Shown: piece by piece, positions 34,068 through 43,848 of the stretch | Numbering within the stretch: position 1 is the first letter of the stretch | How the letters are laid out: every line of letters starts with the position of its first letter | Assembly: GCA_937973685.1 (NCBI GenBank) | Contig: CALJKJ010000043.1 | Coordinates: forward strand, 1-64,000 | Reading direction: 5' to 3' | DNA length: 64,000 nucleotides | Origin: an uncultured Flavobacteriales bacterium | Lineage (GTDB): Bacteria > Bacteroidota > Bacteroidia > Flavobacteriales_D > Crocinitomicaceae | Notes under the pieces: generated by a model | What the model saw: only the letters and a program-made list of their open reading frames with translations | Databases searched by the model: none | What the model was told of the DNA's origin: nothing | Program-made: the position numbers and the translations under genes

Positions 34068-34153
34068 GTTTTTGGCGAGTGGTGCAAAAATCCTTTTTGA
34101 AGGTTGCGCCACAGAGCCGTTTTTGGCGAGTGGTGCAAAAATCCTTTTTCAAG
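34052..34153. repeat. Two tandem 51-bp units duplicating the tRNA-Arg 5' end and leader
   Basis: Unit 1 (34052-34102) and unit 2 (34103-34153) differ at one base. Each contains nucleotides 1-16 of the tRNA and its upstream leader, including a -7-like GATTTTTG on the minus strand. The extra copy lies upstream of the tRNA in its direction of transcription and so may carry a second promoter. A third, partial match (AGGTTGC then CC) follows. Confidence 0.9.
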
Positions 34154-34291
34154 GTTGCTCCGCCCTATCAATTTCATGTTTTGGTAAAAAATCCGCAACA
34201 ATTCGTGCAAATTTACTTGTTTTTTCAAGGAAGAATTCATTTTTTCCAATAATTTTGAAAGAAATCCGTTTACTAAAACAAATTCGGTATT

Positions 34292-36616
34292 ATGCGTTTT
34301 GTTATCATTGCTTTTTTCATAGGAATAACTTATCAATTGAATGCACAAATTGGTACTGGTGAATGGCGTATGCATCACCCAACAACAAGTGCAATCGATT
34401 TAGCCATTGGAAATAATGTAGTCATGACTGCCCTTTCAGCTGGTATTCTCGAATACGATGAAACAGCAGGAGAAAATAAAGTGTACAACCGATTAAACGG
34501 ATTATCTGATATCAATGTAACTTGTATTGTTTTTGAACCACTTAGCGCTTCATTTTTTGTTGGTTATGATAATGGTAATATTGATCAAATCCTTAAGAAT
34601 GGAATAGTAATCAACATCCCTGGAGTTAAATTGGCACAAATTATTGGAAATAAACGAATCAATAAATTAACTACTCACAATGGATTGGTGTATGCTGCTA
34701 CAGGATTTTCAGTTGTGGTGATTGATCCACACAAAAGTGAAATCAAAGATACGTATTATCCTACAGCTGTTCAAAAGAGTTTTAACGATGTAGCAATAAT
34801 CAACGATACTATATTCGCTTTAACAGACAGTATATTGTACCGTAGTAATTTCGCTAACCCATTTTTGGCAGCACCAACACAATGGGCTGTTGATAATCGA
34901 ATTAATCCAATAAGTTCTGCAAAATTAGGTGCTTTAGCAGTTTTAAATAACGAATTACTGATCTTGTACAAAAACGAAGTATATGGCTCTGATTCGATTT
35001 TAAAAATGACTGCACAAGGCACTACTATGATAATTGGAACTGTTTTCGATATGGAAATCGTAAACTTTTCTGTAATTGCTAATGATATTTATGTTTATTA
35101 TAACGATGCATTTGCACAGTTTGACACAAATGAACAACTTATTTTTTCTGTAAATTCCTACAATGGTGTTGTTGCAGTTCCAAAAAAAGTATTTGCACGA
35201 GCTGCAGGGGGCTATTGGATTGCTGATGGAAAACAAGGTCTCGTGAAAGCAATCAATGCGGCATCTTTTAGTTTTGTGAATCAATCTGGGCCACCAAAAA
35301 ACAGTTTCTTTTCACTCAATAGTTTGGACGATAAAGTTGTGGTAACTGGTGGATTGCTTGACCGTGTTCAGCTCACCTACAATGTTTCCGGTGCATATGT
35401 TTTTCAAGACGAAGATTGGACATTGTACGACCGTGAAAATCAAACCATGTGGAATGGCGCAAATGTTTGGGATATTGGAACAGCTGCAATTAATCCAAAA
35501 AATAAAAACCAGCTTGCATTGGCAGGATATTGTGTGGATGCCTTGAGTATTGTAACGGGTAATCAAGTTTCTGCGCTTTACAACGCTTCAAATTCAGCGT
35601 TGGAACCAACAACTTTGGGCAATGGATTTGTTTGTATTTCTAATATTGAATACGATAAAAAAGGTAATTTGTGGATAAGTAATTGTTATTCCAATAAACC
35701 ATTAAAAGTGCTTTTGAAAGATGGAACGTGGCAAAGTATGGAGTCAGGTACTGAAACAAATGGTGCTTTTTCTTCTGAATTGGCCATTGATTACAATGGA
35801 AACAAATGGATGGGGATTTATGGGAAAGGATTATTGGGATACAACGACAATGAAACACCTGAAAATACAGCTGATGATATGTATAAATTGTTAAAGTCGG
35901 GTGAAGGATATGGAAATTTACCATCGGAAAACATAACAGCAATTGCAGTTGATTTTGATAATGAAATTTGGATAGGTACAGAAAATGGCTTTGTTGTATT
36001 GTATAATTCTAACGGTATTTTTAATTCAAATTACATCGATGCGTCTCGTATCTTGGTCAATTTTGAAGGCAATGTTGAAGAGTTGTTGAATGGAACAGCA
36101 ATTACTGATATTGAAATTGATGGTGGTAACCGCAAATGGATTGCAACTGCAAACACAGGAATTTTCTTATTGTCAGCTGATGGACAAGATGTAATCAAAC
36201 AATATACGAAGGAAAATAGTGCGTTGATTTCCAATGCAATCATGGACATGGAGTTCAACAGTAAAACAGGTGAACTTTTTGTTGTGACTGATTTAGGAAT
36301 GGTTTCATTACGCACTGATGCATCAGCAGAAGATGCAACGTACGATGCTGTAACTGTTTTCCCCAATCCAGTTAAACCAGATTATACTGGACCAATTACA
36401 ATTCAAGGCATACGTTACGATAGCGATGTGCGCATCACTGATGCTGCAGGGAGATTAGTTTATAAAACGACTTCAAATGGCGGAACAGCAACTTGGAATG
36501 GTAAAACAATAACTGGCACGCCCGTTGCGACGGGTGTATATTTTATTTGGACAGCAACAAATGAAAACTTATCATCAAAAGATAGAAAAGTTGGTAAAGT
36601 AGTGGTTGTTCGATGA
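34292..36616 (+). CDS. porZ: Type IX secretion system protein PorZ
   Basis: A 774-residue protein with a signal peptide (ending LNAQ) and two beta-propellers. The N-terminal part matches PorZ: GEWRMHHPTTSAIDLA, NRLNGLSDINVTCIVF, VGYDNGNIDQILKNG, GNKRINKLTTHNGLVYAATG and SEIKDTYYP. The C-terminus (VFPNPVKPDYTGP onward) is a sorting-type domain. PorZ is part of the T9SS attachment complex at the cell surface that links cargo to lipopolysaccharide. It is followed by recO with a 4-base overlap, an order I know from other Bacteroidota. Confidence 0.9.
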   Translation: MRFVIIAFFIGITYQLNAQIGTGEWRMHHPTTSAIDLAIGNNVVMTALSAGILEYDETAGENKVYNRLNGLSDINVTCIVFEPLSASFFVGYDNGNIDQILKNGIVINIPGVKLAQIIGNKRINKLTTHNGLVYAATGFSVVVIDPHKSEIKDTYYPTAVQKSFNDVAIINDTIFALTDSILYRSNFANPFLAAPTQWAVDNRINPISSAKLGALAVLNNELLILYKNEVYGSDSILKMTAQGTTMIIGTVFDMEIVNFSVIANDIYVYYNDAFAQFDTNEQLIFSVNSYNGVVAVPKKVFARAAGGYWIADGKQGLVKAINAASFSFVNQSGPPKNSFFSLNSLDDKVVVTGGLLDRVQLTYNVSGAYVFQDEDWTLYDRENQTMWNGANVWDIGTAAINPKNKNQLALAGYCVDALSIVTGNQVSALYNASNSALEPTTLGNGFVCISNIEYDKKGNLWISNCYSNKPLKVLLKDGTWQSMESGTETNGAFSSELAIDYNGNKWMGIYGKGLLGYNDNETPENTADDMYKLLKSGEGYGNLPSENITAIAVDFDNEIWIGTENGFVVLYNSNGIFNSNYIDASRILVNFEGNVEELLNGTAITDIEIDGGNRKWIATANTGIFLLSADGQDVIKQYTKENSALISNAIMDMEFNSKTGELFVVTDLGMVSLRTDASAEDATYDAVTVFPNPVKPDYTGPITIQGIRYDSDVRITDAAGRLVYKTTSNGGTATWNGKTITGTPVATGVYFIWTATNENLSSKDRKVGKVVVVR

Positions 36617-37320
36617 AATTTCAAGATAGGGGAATTGTTTTATCCCGAGCGCCTTTTTCTGAAACAAGTTTAATTGTCACGCTTTTCACTGAGTTACACG
36701 GCGTTCAAACGTTTTTATTTCAAGGAGCTAAAAAGAAAAAAGGCTTGGTTTTATTCCCCTTAGCTACCGTTGACATAACTTATTACCGTCGTTCGGATAG
36801 TCAAATGGGTAAGCTAACTGAAATTGTATTAGCTGAATCACTGAATGAATTACCTTTTGATCCAGTAAAATCAAGTATTTGTTTCTTTATTGTTGAATTA
36901 TTACAAAAAACACAACAACAAGGCAACAAAGAAATAGCGCTTTTCTATTTTGTTTGGCAAGAAGCTGTTTGGCTCAATCACACAAAGGAATTAACCAATT
37001 ATCCATTATGGTTTTTAGCTGCCTATACGCGTTTTTGCGGAATCACGCCAGCTGTCGAACAACACTCACCAACCGTTTTTGATATCAAAGAGGGAAAACT
37101 CACTACAATTCGTCCCAATCATGTCGAATTTATTGAAGACAAGTCCATTTCTTGGTTTGAACCAATGTTGGATAACGATAAAATAAATTTTTTGGCGCTT
37201 GCTATTCCTAAAACTGATCGCAATGAGTTACTGGCTCATTGGTTAACGTATTATTCATTGCATTTGAATGGCATGCGCACACTAAAATCTATCGAAGTAA
37301 TTCGAACGATCCTACATTAA
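36613..37320 (+). CDS. recO: DNA repair protein RecO
   Basis: Mediator of RecF-pathway recombination. A 235-residue protein with the N-terminal OB fold (RGIVLSRAPFSETSLIVTLF, HGVQTFLFQGAKKKKG) and helical C-terminus. The zinc-binding cysteines of some RecO proteins are absent. It overlaps porZ by 4 bases. Confidence 0.93.
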   Translation: MKFQDRGIVLSRAPFSETSLIVTLFTELHGVQTFLFQGAKKKKGLVLFPLATVDITYYRRSDSQMGKLTEIVLAESLNELPFDPVKSSICFFIVELLQKTQQQGNKEIALFYFVWQEAVWLNHTKELTNYPLWFLAAYTRFCGITPAVEQHSPTVFDIKEGKLTTIRPNHVEFIEDKSISWFEPMLDNDKINFLALAIPKTDRNELLAHWLTYYSLHLNGMRTLKSIEVIRTILH

Positions 37321-37363
37321 TTCAACGTAATTATTAGTTAAATAAAACAAAACTTTAAAACTA

Positions 37364-37389
37364 TTTAATTAGTTTTTTAACTAATTAAA
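37364..37389. terminator. AT-rich bidirectional hairpin between recO and pnuC
   Basis: A perfect 11-bp inverted repeat (37364-37374 / 37379-37389) with a TTTT loop lies between the convergent genes. Its low GC makes it a weak intrinsic terminator. Confidence 0.5.
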
Positions 37390-37465
37390 AGTAAATAACT
37401 TAAGTTGATTTTTAAATAAAAATGAGAAGAAATTATTTTGCTTTTTTATTGGCAATTATCACAGA

Positions 37466-38062
37466 TTATTTTACAATTTCTTTACGCCATTTTACATAAC
37501 CAATAACTGCGAATAGCGCGTACAATAAAAAGAGTAAACTACTTAGATACAACGTACGATTGAAATAAATGCCAACCATTGCCAAATCAATGACAATAAA
37601 ATAAATCCAGTTTTCGAGTATTTTTTTCGTTATCATCCAAGTAGCTGAGACACTCAAAAAGAATAAAATGGCATCCAAATAAGGGAAAACTTGGTTGGTA
37701 TAATTATCGAGTAAATAGCCTGAAATACCTCCTAAAATTCCACTTCCAAGGACAATAAACACATGAAATTTCCAGGATAATTGTTTGATGTGTTGTTGGT
37801 CGGATTTTGTTTTCCAATTGATCCACCCACTAATTGCCAGTAAAGCATACATACTATTCAATAGGGCATCAACATAAAGTAGGGTCGTGTAACTGATAAT
37901 GACGTATGAAATGGAACTTACAAAAGCAAAAATCCAGCAACTTATTTGTTGTTTTCCCGCTAAAAAAACATACGTCAAACTTGTGGAAACGGCAAACCAT
38001 TCTATTGGTTGTGTATTACGACAAGCATCTATTATAAGTGATATGTATTCAGCTAGTTGCAC
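37466..38062 (-). CDS. pnuC: Nicotinamide riboside/mononucleotide transporter PnuC
   Basis: A 198-residue inner-membrane protein with about seven helices and the PnuC signatures QPIEWFAVSTSLTYVFLAGKQ, INWK and ENWIYFIVIDLAMVGIYF. It imports NAD precursors by facilitated diffusion. It lies 2 bases after the ABC-F gene. There is no NAD riboswitch that I can identify upstream, and the gene appears co-transcribed. Confidence 0.93.
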   Translation of the reverse strand: MQLAEYISLIIDACRNTQPIEWFAVSTSLTYVFLAGKQQISCWIFAFVSSISYVIISYTTLLYVDALLNSMYALLAISGWINWKTKSDQQHIKQLSWKFHVFIVLGSGILGGISGYLLDNYTNQVFPYLDAILFFLSVSATWMITKKILENWIYFIVIDLAMVGIYFNRTLYLSSLLFLLYALFAVIGYVKWRKEIVK

Positions 38063-38064
38063 AA

Positions 38065-39702
38065 CTAATCGTTTCGTTCAATATCATTCATGTTTTCCAT
38101 TTTTTTGGTGTGCAAAAAGCCATTAATATCGTCAAAATGCGTTGTTACTTTTTTATTCCCAAATTCAAAAACTTTGGTCACCAAACCATCAAGGAAATCG
38201 CGGTCGTGAGAGACAAGAATCAAGGTGCCATCAAAGTTTTTCAATGCTTCTTTGATGATGTCTTTTGTTTTCATGTCGAGGTGATTGGTCGGCTCATCCA
38301 AGATCAACAAGTTAACGGGTTCTAATAAGAGTTTGATCATTGCTAAACGCGTCTTTTCTCCACCTGAAAGTACTTTCACTTTTTTAGTTGAATTATCACC
38401 GCCAAACATAAAAGCACCAAGTATATCTCTAATTTTTAAACGTGCGTCACCTTCAGCAATGCGATCAATCGTTTCGTAAACAGTCAACGATTCGTCCAAT
38501 AAGGAGGCTTGATTTTGTGCAAAATAACCGATTTGGGTGTTGTGACCTAATTCCAAACTTCCTTCAAATTCAATTTCACCCATTAATGCTTTCACCATGG
38601 TCGATTTACCTTCACCATTTTTCCCCACAAATGCTACTTTCTCGCCACGCTCCAACGAAAAACTAGCGTTTTTAAACACGATATGTTCGTCGTAAGTTTT
38701 CGAAAGTTCATTGACAACTACTGGATATTTACCTGATCGCGGAGCAGGAGGGAAGCGCAAACGCAAGGCTGAATTATCGATTTCATCTACTTCAATTATT
38801 TCAAGTTTCTCGAGCATTTTTACCCGAGATTGAACCTGTAAGGTTTTGGAATAAGTTCCTTTAAATCGTTCAATAAACTCGGTTGTTTCGGCAATGAATT
38901 TTTGTTGTTCTTCGAATTGTTTTTGTTGTTGCGCTCTTCTGTCTTTGCGTAATTCGAGGTAATGCGAGTATTTTGCTTTGTAATCGTAAATGCGCCCCAT
39001 CGTCACTTCAATAGTACGCGTTGTAATCGCATCGATAAATGCCCGGTCGTGTGAAATTACAACGACAGCTTTAGCGCTATTGATCAAAAAGTCCTCTAAC
39101 CATTGAATGGATTCAATGTCCATGTGATTCGTTGGCTCATCCAATAAAATCAAATCGGGTTTTTGCAAAAGTATTTTCGCTAATTCAATGCGCATGCGCC
39201 ATCCTCCACTAAATTCAGCAGTTGGTCGATTAAAATCTTCGCGCTCAAATCCCATTCCTTTGAGAACTTTTTCTACTTCACCATCGTAATTGATTTCTTC
39301 GATGGAGTAAAATTTTTCACTGATTTCGGAAACGCGTTCGATTAACTTGTAATATTCGTCAGATTCATAATCCGTTCGGACGGTTAATTCTTGGTTGATC
39401 GCTTCAATTTCGTCGCGCATTTTGAAGATACTTGAAAAAGCTTTGCTTGTTTCTTCAAAAACGGTACAATTATCTTCGGTCAATAAATGCTGTGGTAAGT
39501 ACGCAATGACGTAATCTTTTGGTGCTGAAACAGATCCGGCTGAAGGTTTGTTAAAGCCTGCTAATATTTTCAGCAAGGTTGATTTACCAGCACCATTTTT
39601 ACCCATGAGGGCAATTTTATCGTTCTCGTTGACGACAAAAGAAACATCACTGAAGAGGATTCTTCCGCCAAATTCAACTTTTAAAGCATCAATTGATATC
39701 AT
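38065..39702 (-). CDS. ABC-F family ATPase (translation factor type)
   Basis: A 545-residue protein with two ABC domains and no membrane part. Walker A: GKNGAGKST and GKNGEGKST; signatures FSGGWRMR and LSGGEKTR; Walker B LILLDEPTNHMD and LILDEPTNHLD. The arm insert in domain 1 and the linker (EEQQKFIAETTEFIERFKG) are present. It acts on ribosomes, comparable to YbiT/Uup; no antibiotic-resistance role is indicated. A -7 TACCTTTG lies at 39728-39721. Confidence 0.94.
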   Translation of the reverse strand: MISIDALKVEFGGRILFSDVSFVVNENDKIALMGKNGAGKSTLLKILAGFNKPSAGSVSAPKDYVIAYLPQHLLTEDNCTVFEETSKAFSSIFKMRDEIEAINQELTVRTDYESDEYYKLIERVSEISEKFYSIEEINYDGEVEKVLKGMGFEREDFNRPTAEFSGGWRMRIELAKILLQKPDLILLDEPTNHMDIESIQWLEDFLINSAKAVVVISHDRAFIDAITTRTIEVTMGRIYDYKAKYSHYLELRKDRRAQQQKQFEEQQKFIAETTEFIERFKGTYSKTLQVQSRVKMLEKLEIIEVDEIDNSALRLRFPPAPRSGKYPVVVNELSKTYDEHIVFKNASFSLERGEKVAFVGKNGEGKSTMVKALMGEIEFEGSLELGHNTQIGYFAQNQASLLDESLTVYETIDRIAEGDARLKIRDILGAFMFGGDNSTKKVKVLSGGEKTRLAMIKLLLEPVNLLILDEPTNHLDMKTKDIIKEALKNFDGTLILVSHDRDFLDGLVTKVFEFGNKKVTTHFDDINGFLHTKKMENMNDIERND

Positions 39703-39720
39703 TTATTGCAAATAAGTTTG

Positions 39721-39728
39721 CAAAGGTA
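39721..39728 (-). promoter_or_regulatory. -7 element of the ABC-F/pnuC unit
   Basis: A perfect TACCTTTG on the minus strand ends 18 bases before the ABC-F ATG. No clear -33 TTTG at 19 nt. Confidence 0.5.
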
Positions 39729-39791
39729 CGTAATGATGCGCATTAAAAGAAAAGCGACTGCTTATTTGTAAACCAGTCGCCATGCTTAATT

Positions 39792-40073
39792 TTATATAAT
39801 CAATAATACCAGCAGGTCAACAATAACAGATAAAGCAAGTGCATTTAATATCCATTTCATTGGAGCAACAGCTAAAAGTAAACTGAGGGTTAACATGGTT
39901 GGAATAATCACGACGATCATTGACCACGTTTCTTTTACAGCTCCAAGGTTCATGGTAACGCCTCCCAAACATCCAACAATTAGTAGTGCTATCGATATAA
40001 CTCCAAATCTGTTTTCATCTGCCCATATTCCTAGGCTACCCCACATTCCAAAAGAAGTATTTTTTGTTTCCAT
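39792..40073 (-). CDS. Small membrane protein
   Basis: A 93-residue protein from the ATG at 40073 (METKNTSFGMWG). Three hydrophobic segments at about 20-40, 45-65 and 68-92. No known family recognised. It stands alone between the ABC-F unit and the lysS terminator. Confidence 0.6.
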   Translation of the reverse strand: METKNTSFGMWGSLGIWADENRFGVISIALLIVGCLGGVTMNLGAVKETWSMIVVIIPTMLTLSLLLAVAPMKWILNALALSVIVDLLVLLII

Positions 40074-40170
40074 TTTTATTGTTTTAGAAAACAAAAATCG
40101 TAGTAATGCAAAAAGTTTGAAATGACCCGAATCACCAAAAAAGATGATTTTCGTCTTGTTTTAACCAAAA

Positions 40171-40194
40171 AAAGCACGATTTCTCGTGCTTTTA
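40171..40194 (-). terminator. lysS terminator
   Basis: Perfect 9-bp stem AAAGCACGA (40171-40179) / TCGTGCTTT (40184-40192), with a GAAA loop on the minus strand and T-rich sequence beyond it. Confidence 0.9.
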
Positions 40195-40212
40195 CTATTT
40201 TTTGAGGTGTTC

Positions 40213-41910
40213 TTAAACTAATGCAACAAACAATACATCGTTCGTTTTCATCACTTTTAACAACCCATTTTTCGTCAATGTTTTGATACTCGTATCCCAT
40301 TGTTTGTTACTCATGGTAACTTTCTCTTTTAATGCAGCCAATTCCATCGATTGTTCTTTTTGAACGATGTCAAACAATTGTTGTTCGTTTTCATTCAAAA
40401 CAACTTTTACTACTTTTTCTGGGCGCATTTGCGGGAAGAATAACACTTCTTGAATCGAAGGATTGTTTGTCAAGTACATGATAAGACGGTCCATACCAAT
40501 TCCTAGTCCACTTGTTGGCGGCATTCCATATTCCAACGCACGCAAGAAGTCTTGATCAATAAACATTGCTTCGTCATCGCCTTTTTCTTGTAAACGTAAT
40601 TGTTCTTCAAAACGTTCGCGTTGATCGATAGGGTCATTTAACTCGGAATATGCATTTGCGACTTCTTTACCGCAAACCATTAATTCGAATCGTTCTGTCA
40701 ATTCAGGATTATCGCGGTGTGTTTTACACAAAGGCGACATTTCTTTTGGATAGTCTGTGATGAATGTCGGTTGGATGTAATTTCCTTCACATTTTTCACC
40801 AAAAATTTCATCAATGAGTTTTCCTTTCCCCATTGTTTCATCCACTTGGATACCCATTCCTAGTGCAGCAGCACGCAATTCGTCTTCCGATTTTCCATCG
40901 ATATCAAATCCTGTAAAGTCAATGATTGATTGACGCATCGTTACGCGCTTGTATGGTGCTTTGAAGTTGATGTTGTGTGCACCAAAGGTTGCTTCAGTTG
41001 TGCCATTTACAGCCGTTGCACAATTTTCGAGCAAGCGTTCTGTAAAATCCATCATCCAGTTGTAATCTTTGTAGGAAACATAAATTTCCATCGCAGTAAA
41101 TTCTGGATTGTGCGTTCTGTCCATTCCTTCGTTGCGGAAGTTTTTCGAAAACTCGTAAACACCATCAAAACCACCAACGATTAAGCGTTTTAAGTACAAT
41201 TCATTCGCAATTCTCATGTACAATGGAATGTCCAAAGCATTGTGGTGCGTGATGAATGGTCGTGCAGAAGCACCACCTGGGATTGCTTGTAAAACAGGTG
41301 TTTCGACTTCCATGTATCCTGCGTCGTTGAAAAACTGACGCATGGCATTGAATAGTTTCGTGCGTTTGGTGAAAATATCTTTAACTTGCGGATTAACCAC
41401 TAAATCAACGTATCGTTGACGGTAGCGCAATTCTGGATCGGTAAACGCATCGTGAATTTTTCCTTCCGCATCTGTTTTAGGAAGCGGTAACGGTTTTAAG
41501 GATTTACTGAGCAACGAAAATTCTTTCACATGGACAGAAACTTCACCTACTTGCGTTTTGAAAACTGTTCCTTTGATTCCAATAAAATCGCCAAGATCCA
41601 ACCATTTTTTGAATAAATCGTTGTACAACATTTTATCTTCACCAGGACAAATTTCATCGCGGTTAAAGTACACTTGAATACGGCCTTCGGCGTCTTGAAT
41701 TTCAGCAAAAGAGGCTTTCCCCATGATGCGTTGGCTCATTAAGCGACCTGCTAAGCAAACTTCCTTTCCTTCTTCGAAGTTGTTTTTGATAGCAGTTGAA
41801 TAAGCAGTTACAGGATACAATGCCGCTGGATACGGATCAATGCCTGCATTTCTAATTTGTTCCAACGTTTGACGACGTTGTATTTCTTGTTCTGAAAGTT
41901 CGTGTGACAT
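40213..41910 (-). CDS. lysS: Lysine--tRNA ligase, class II
   Basis: A 565-residue enzyme: OB anticodon-binding domain (VCLAGRLMSQRIMGKASF), motif 2 FRNEGMDRTHNPEFTAMEIY and motif 3 SGLGIGMDRL. Residues about 500-565 form an added C-terminal winged-helix-like extension (ALKEKVTMSNKQWDTSIKTL), normal for Bacteroidota LysRS but absent in E. coli. Confidence 0.97.
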   Translation of the reverse strand: MSHELSEQEIQRRQTLEQIRNAGIDPYPAALYPVTAYSTAIKNNFEEGKEVCLAGRLMSQRIMGKASFAEIQDAEGRIQVYFNRDEICPGEDKMLYNDLFKKWLDLGDFIGIKGTVFKTQVGEVSVHVKEFSLLSKSLKPLPLPKTDAEGKIHDAFTDPELRYRQRYVDLVVNPQVKDIFTKRTKLFNAMRQFFNDAGYMEVETPVLQAIPGGASARPFITHHNALDIPLYMRIANELYLKRLIVGGFDGVYEFSKNFRNEGMDRTHNPEFTAMEIYVSYKDYNWMMDFTERLLENCATAVNGTTEATFGAHNINFKAPYKRVTMRQSIIDFTGFDIDGKSEDELRAAALGMGIQVDETMGKGKLIDEIFGEKCEGNYIQPTFITDYPKEMSPLCKTHRDNPELTERFELMVCGKEVANAYSELNDPIDQRERFEEQLRLQEKGDDEAMFIDQDFLRALEYGMPPTSGLGIGMDRLIMYLTNNPSIQEVLFFPQMRPEKVVKVVLNENEQQLFDIVQKEQSMELAALKEKVTMSNKQWDTSIKTLTKNGLLKVMKTNDVLFVALV

Positions 41911-41935
41911 ATTTATCTTTTTTTCAGTCTAAAAT

Positions 41936-42805
41936 TTACCAATGTGGGCAGCTATCGCAACCATTTCTTGGGCGTAAGTAAAAGAGCATTCCTGCAGCTG
42001 CAAAGTAGGATGAAAATCCAAATTGTTGACGAGCAAATTGATTTTTATCGTTTGGTCGTGTTCGAACATGAGGCAGGTGTATGAAACCTAAACCTGTTTC
42101 TGTTTGAATAAAAAAGTGTTTGAAAAATTCAACACGAATACTTCCATTCAATCCAAGACCATATCCTGAAATAGAAGGTGTAGCAAATGTGTGAATCTGT
42201 CCAAAGTTTAAATCATTAAAGGTTAATACTGGGCCAATCCCACCCCCAATATTTCCTGTAATTGCCAATTGACGTTTTTGTCCAATAGACAACAAATCAA
42301 ATGAACGCATCAGTTCTATACGGAGGAAATTAACGCCATTTGTGTTTTCGTAATGAAATTTTTCACGATCGGTGATAACTGGTTGGTCGTAATACGTTCC
42401 TGTCCAGTTTGTATCAATTCCAGCACCAATTTTACCATCCAGCAATACATGATTTTGATCGTTCATTACATATTTGTAATGGTCTACACCAAAGGATAGT
42501 GCCCATTTATCATTGATATAATAGCCAATGCGTGCATTGTATTGCGGGACAGTGATAGTAGTTGGGTTGAAGTACACATCGGGACTAAATTTATCAGGAC
42601 GATCGCTTGCTTTGACGTGTTTTAAACGAAAATCATAATCTTCACCAACAAAACGAATCGTCGAATTAGTGTAATAAGAGCGGTTATATCCCCAATAAAA
42701 AAAGAAAGTTCCAGCTGCTGTACTTTTTTTTGTTTTGTGTTTCACTTGAGCAAATAATGGTGTAAAACCCATTAACAAACAGCAAATAAGCGCACTAATT
42801 TTCAT
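41936..42805 (-). CDS. Outer-membrane beta-barrel protein
   Basis: A 289-residue protein with a signal peptide (MKISALICCLLMGFTPLFAQ) and strands throughout (FFFYWGYNRSYY, YNARIGYYINDKWALSFGVD, LGLNGSIRVEFFKHFFIQTE). It ends CDSCPHW. Function unknown. It is upstream of lysS on the same strand, 25 bases apart, so probably co-transcribed. Confidence 0.65.
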   Translation of the reverse strand: MKISALICCLLMGFTPLFAQVKHKTKKSTAAGTFFFYWGYNRSYYTNSTIRFVGEDYDFRLKHVKASDRPDKFSPDVYFNPTTITVPQYNARIGYYINDKWALSFGVDHYKYVMNDQNHVLLDGKIGAGIDTNWTGTYYDQPVITDREKFHYENTNGVNFLRIELMRSFDLLSIGQKRQLAITGNIGGGIGPVLTFNDLNFGQIHTFATPSISGYGLGLNGSIRVEFFKHFFIQTETGLGFIHLPHVRTRPNDKNQFARQQFGFSSYFAAAGMLFYLRPRNGCDSCPHW

Positions 42806-42812
42806 TGTATTG

Positions 42813-43751
42813 TTATTTTGTCATTTTTAAAAAAGCGACTTCTTTTTCGGTTAAATGGCGGTGAAAACCTCTCGGCAAGTCTTTTTTTGTAAGTCCAGCA
42901 AACTGAACACGATCAAGTTTCACAACTACGTATCCTAATTTTTCAAACATGCGCCGTACAATTCTGTTTTTGCCTGAATGTATTTCCACGCCCACTTCGC
43001 GTGAATTTTTCGTGTCTTTTACGTATTCTACGTGGTCACACTTGATACGACCATCTTCTAAATCAATACCTTTTAACAACATTTCCATGTGCTCAGAAGT
43101 AACTGGTTTGTCGGTTTCAACTTGGTATATTTTTTTTGCTTCGAATTTTGGATGCGTTAATTTTTTTGATAAATCACCATCATTGGTAAACAACAACAAA
43201 CCTGTTGTATCTCTGTCCAATCTACCAACTGGATAAATTCGTTCTTTACAAGCTTTGTAAACCAAACCCATTACGGTTTTCCTACCCCAAGGGTCATCCA
43301 TTGTGGTGATAAAATCTTTTGGTTTATTCAACAATACATAGCGTTTTGTTTCCGCATTGATTGTTTCACCATCGTATTGAATTTTATCACCACGCTTGAT
43401 TTTGTAACCTAATTCGGTAATAATTTCGCCATTTACTGAAACGACCCCCGTTTGGATTAATACATCTGCTTCTCTACGAGAGCATATTCCAGCATTTGAC
43501 AAGTATTTGTTCAAACGGATTTCATCTTCGTTGAATGATGGCAATGGATCGCCTTTTCTTTCCTTGTTTTTGAAAGCGTAGTTTTTCGCTTTTTCAGCGT
43601 ATTTCTCCGTTTTTGTTCCTGTACCTGTTCGTTGCGGTTTGGAATCGGAAGTCACTGTTTTTTTAGTGAATGTCTTTTTTGGACGATCGGTACTTTTAGC
43701 ACCTTTAGTTGTTGGGCGGCTTTTGCTGCCTGTTGGTTTTCTTGTGTTCAT
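42813..43751 (-). CDS. RsuA/RluB-family pseudouridine synthase
   Basis: A 312-residue rRNA modification enzyme. A long basic N-terminal tail (about 75 residues of Lys/Thr/Arg) precedes an S4 domain (IRLNKYLSNAGICSRREADVLI) and the catalytic domain with the GRLDRDTTGLLLFTNDG motif (catalytic Asp) and GKNRIVRRMFEKLGY. Of the two in-frame ATGs I chose 43751; 43760 adds three residues. The basic tail is frequent in this phylum. Which rRNA uridine it targets is not certain. Confidence 0.92.
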   Translation of the reverse strand: MNTRKPTGSKSRPTTKGAKSTDRPKKTFTKKTVTSDSKPQRTGTGTKTEKYAEKAKNYAFKNKERKGDPLPSFNEDEIRLNKYLSNAGICSRREADVLIQTGVVSVNGEIITELGYKIKRGDKIQYDGETINAETKRYVLLNKPKDFITTMDDPWGRKTVMGLVYKACKERIYPVGRLDRDTTGLLLFTNDGDLSKKLTHPKFEAKKIYQVETDKPVTSEHMEMLLKGIDLEDGRIKCDHVEYVKDTKNSREVGVEIHSGKNRIVRRMFEKLGYVVVKLDRVQFAGLTKKDLPRGFHRHLTEKEVAFLKMTK

Positions 43752-43770
43752 CACGAGCATAATTAAATTT

Positions 43771-43800
43771 CTACTGTCACAGTAGTAAGTTGCAAAGATA
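43771..43800 (-). promoter_or_regulatory. -7 element and 15-bp palindrome before the pseudouridine synthase
   Basis: A perfect -7 TATCTTTG (43800-43793, minus strand) is followed by CTACTGTCACAGTAG (43771-43785), an exact 7-bp dyad with one central base. The dyad falls at the expected start of transcription, which suits a repressor site. Confidence 0.5.
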
Positions 43801-43848
43801 CGTTCAATTATTGTAAATTAAGCATAAAACTACTTTGTATCGAATCGA

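Noticed and set aside
34010..34378. Open frames on both strands with a repeated KGFLHHSPKTALWRN-type peptide
   Set aside because: They run through tRNA-Arg and its 51-bp tandem leader duplication; the repeated peptide is only the translation of that DNA repeat.
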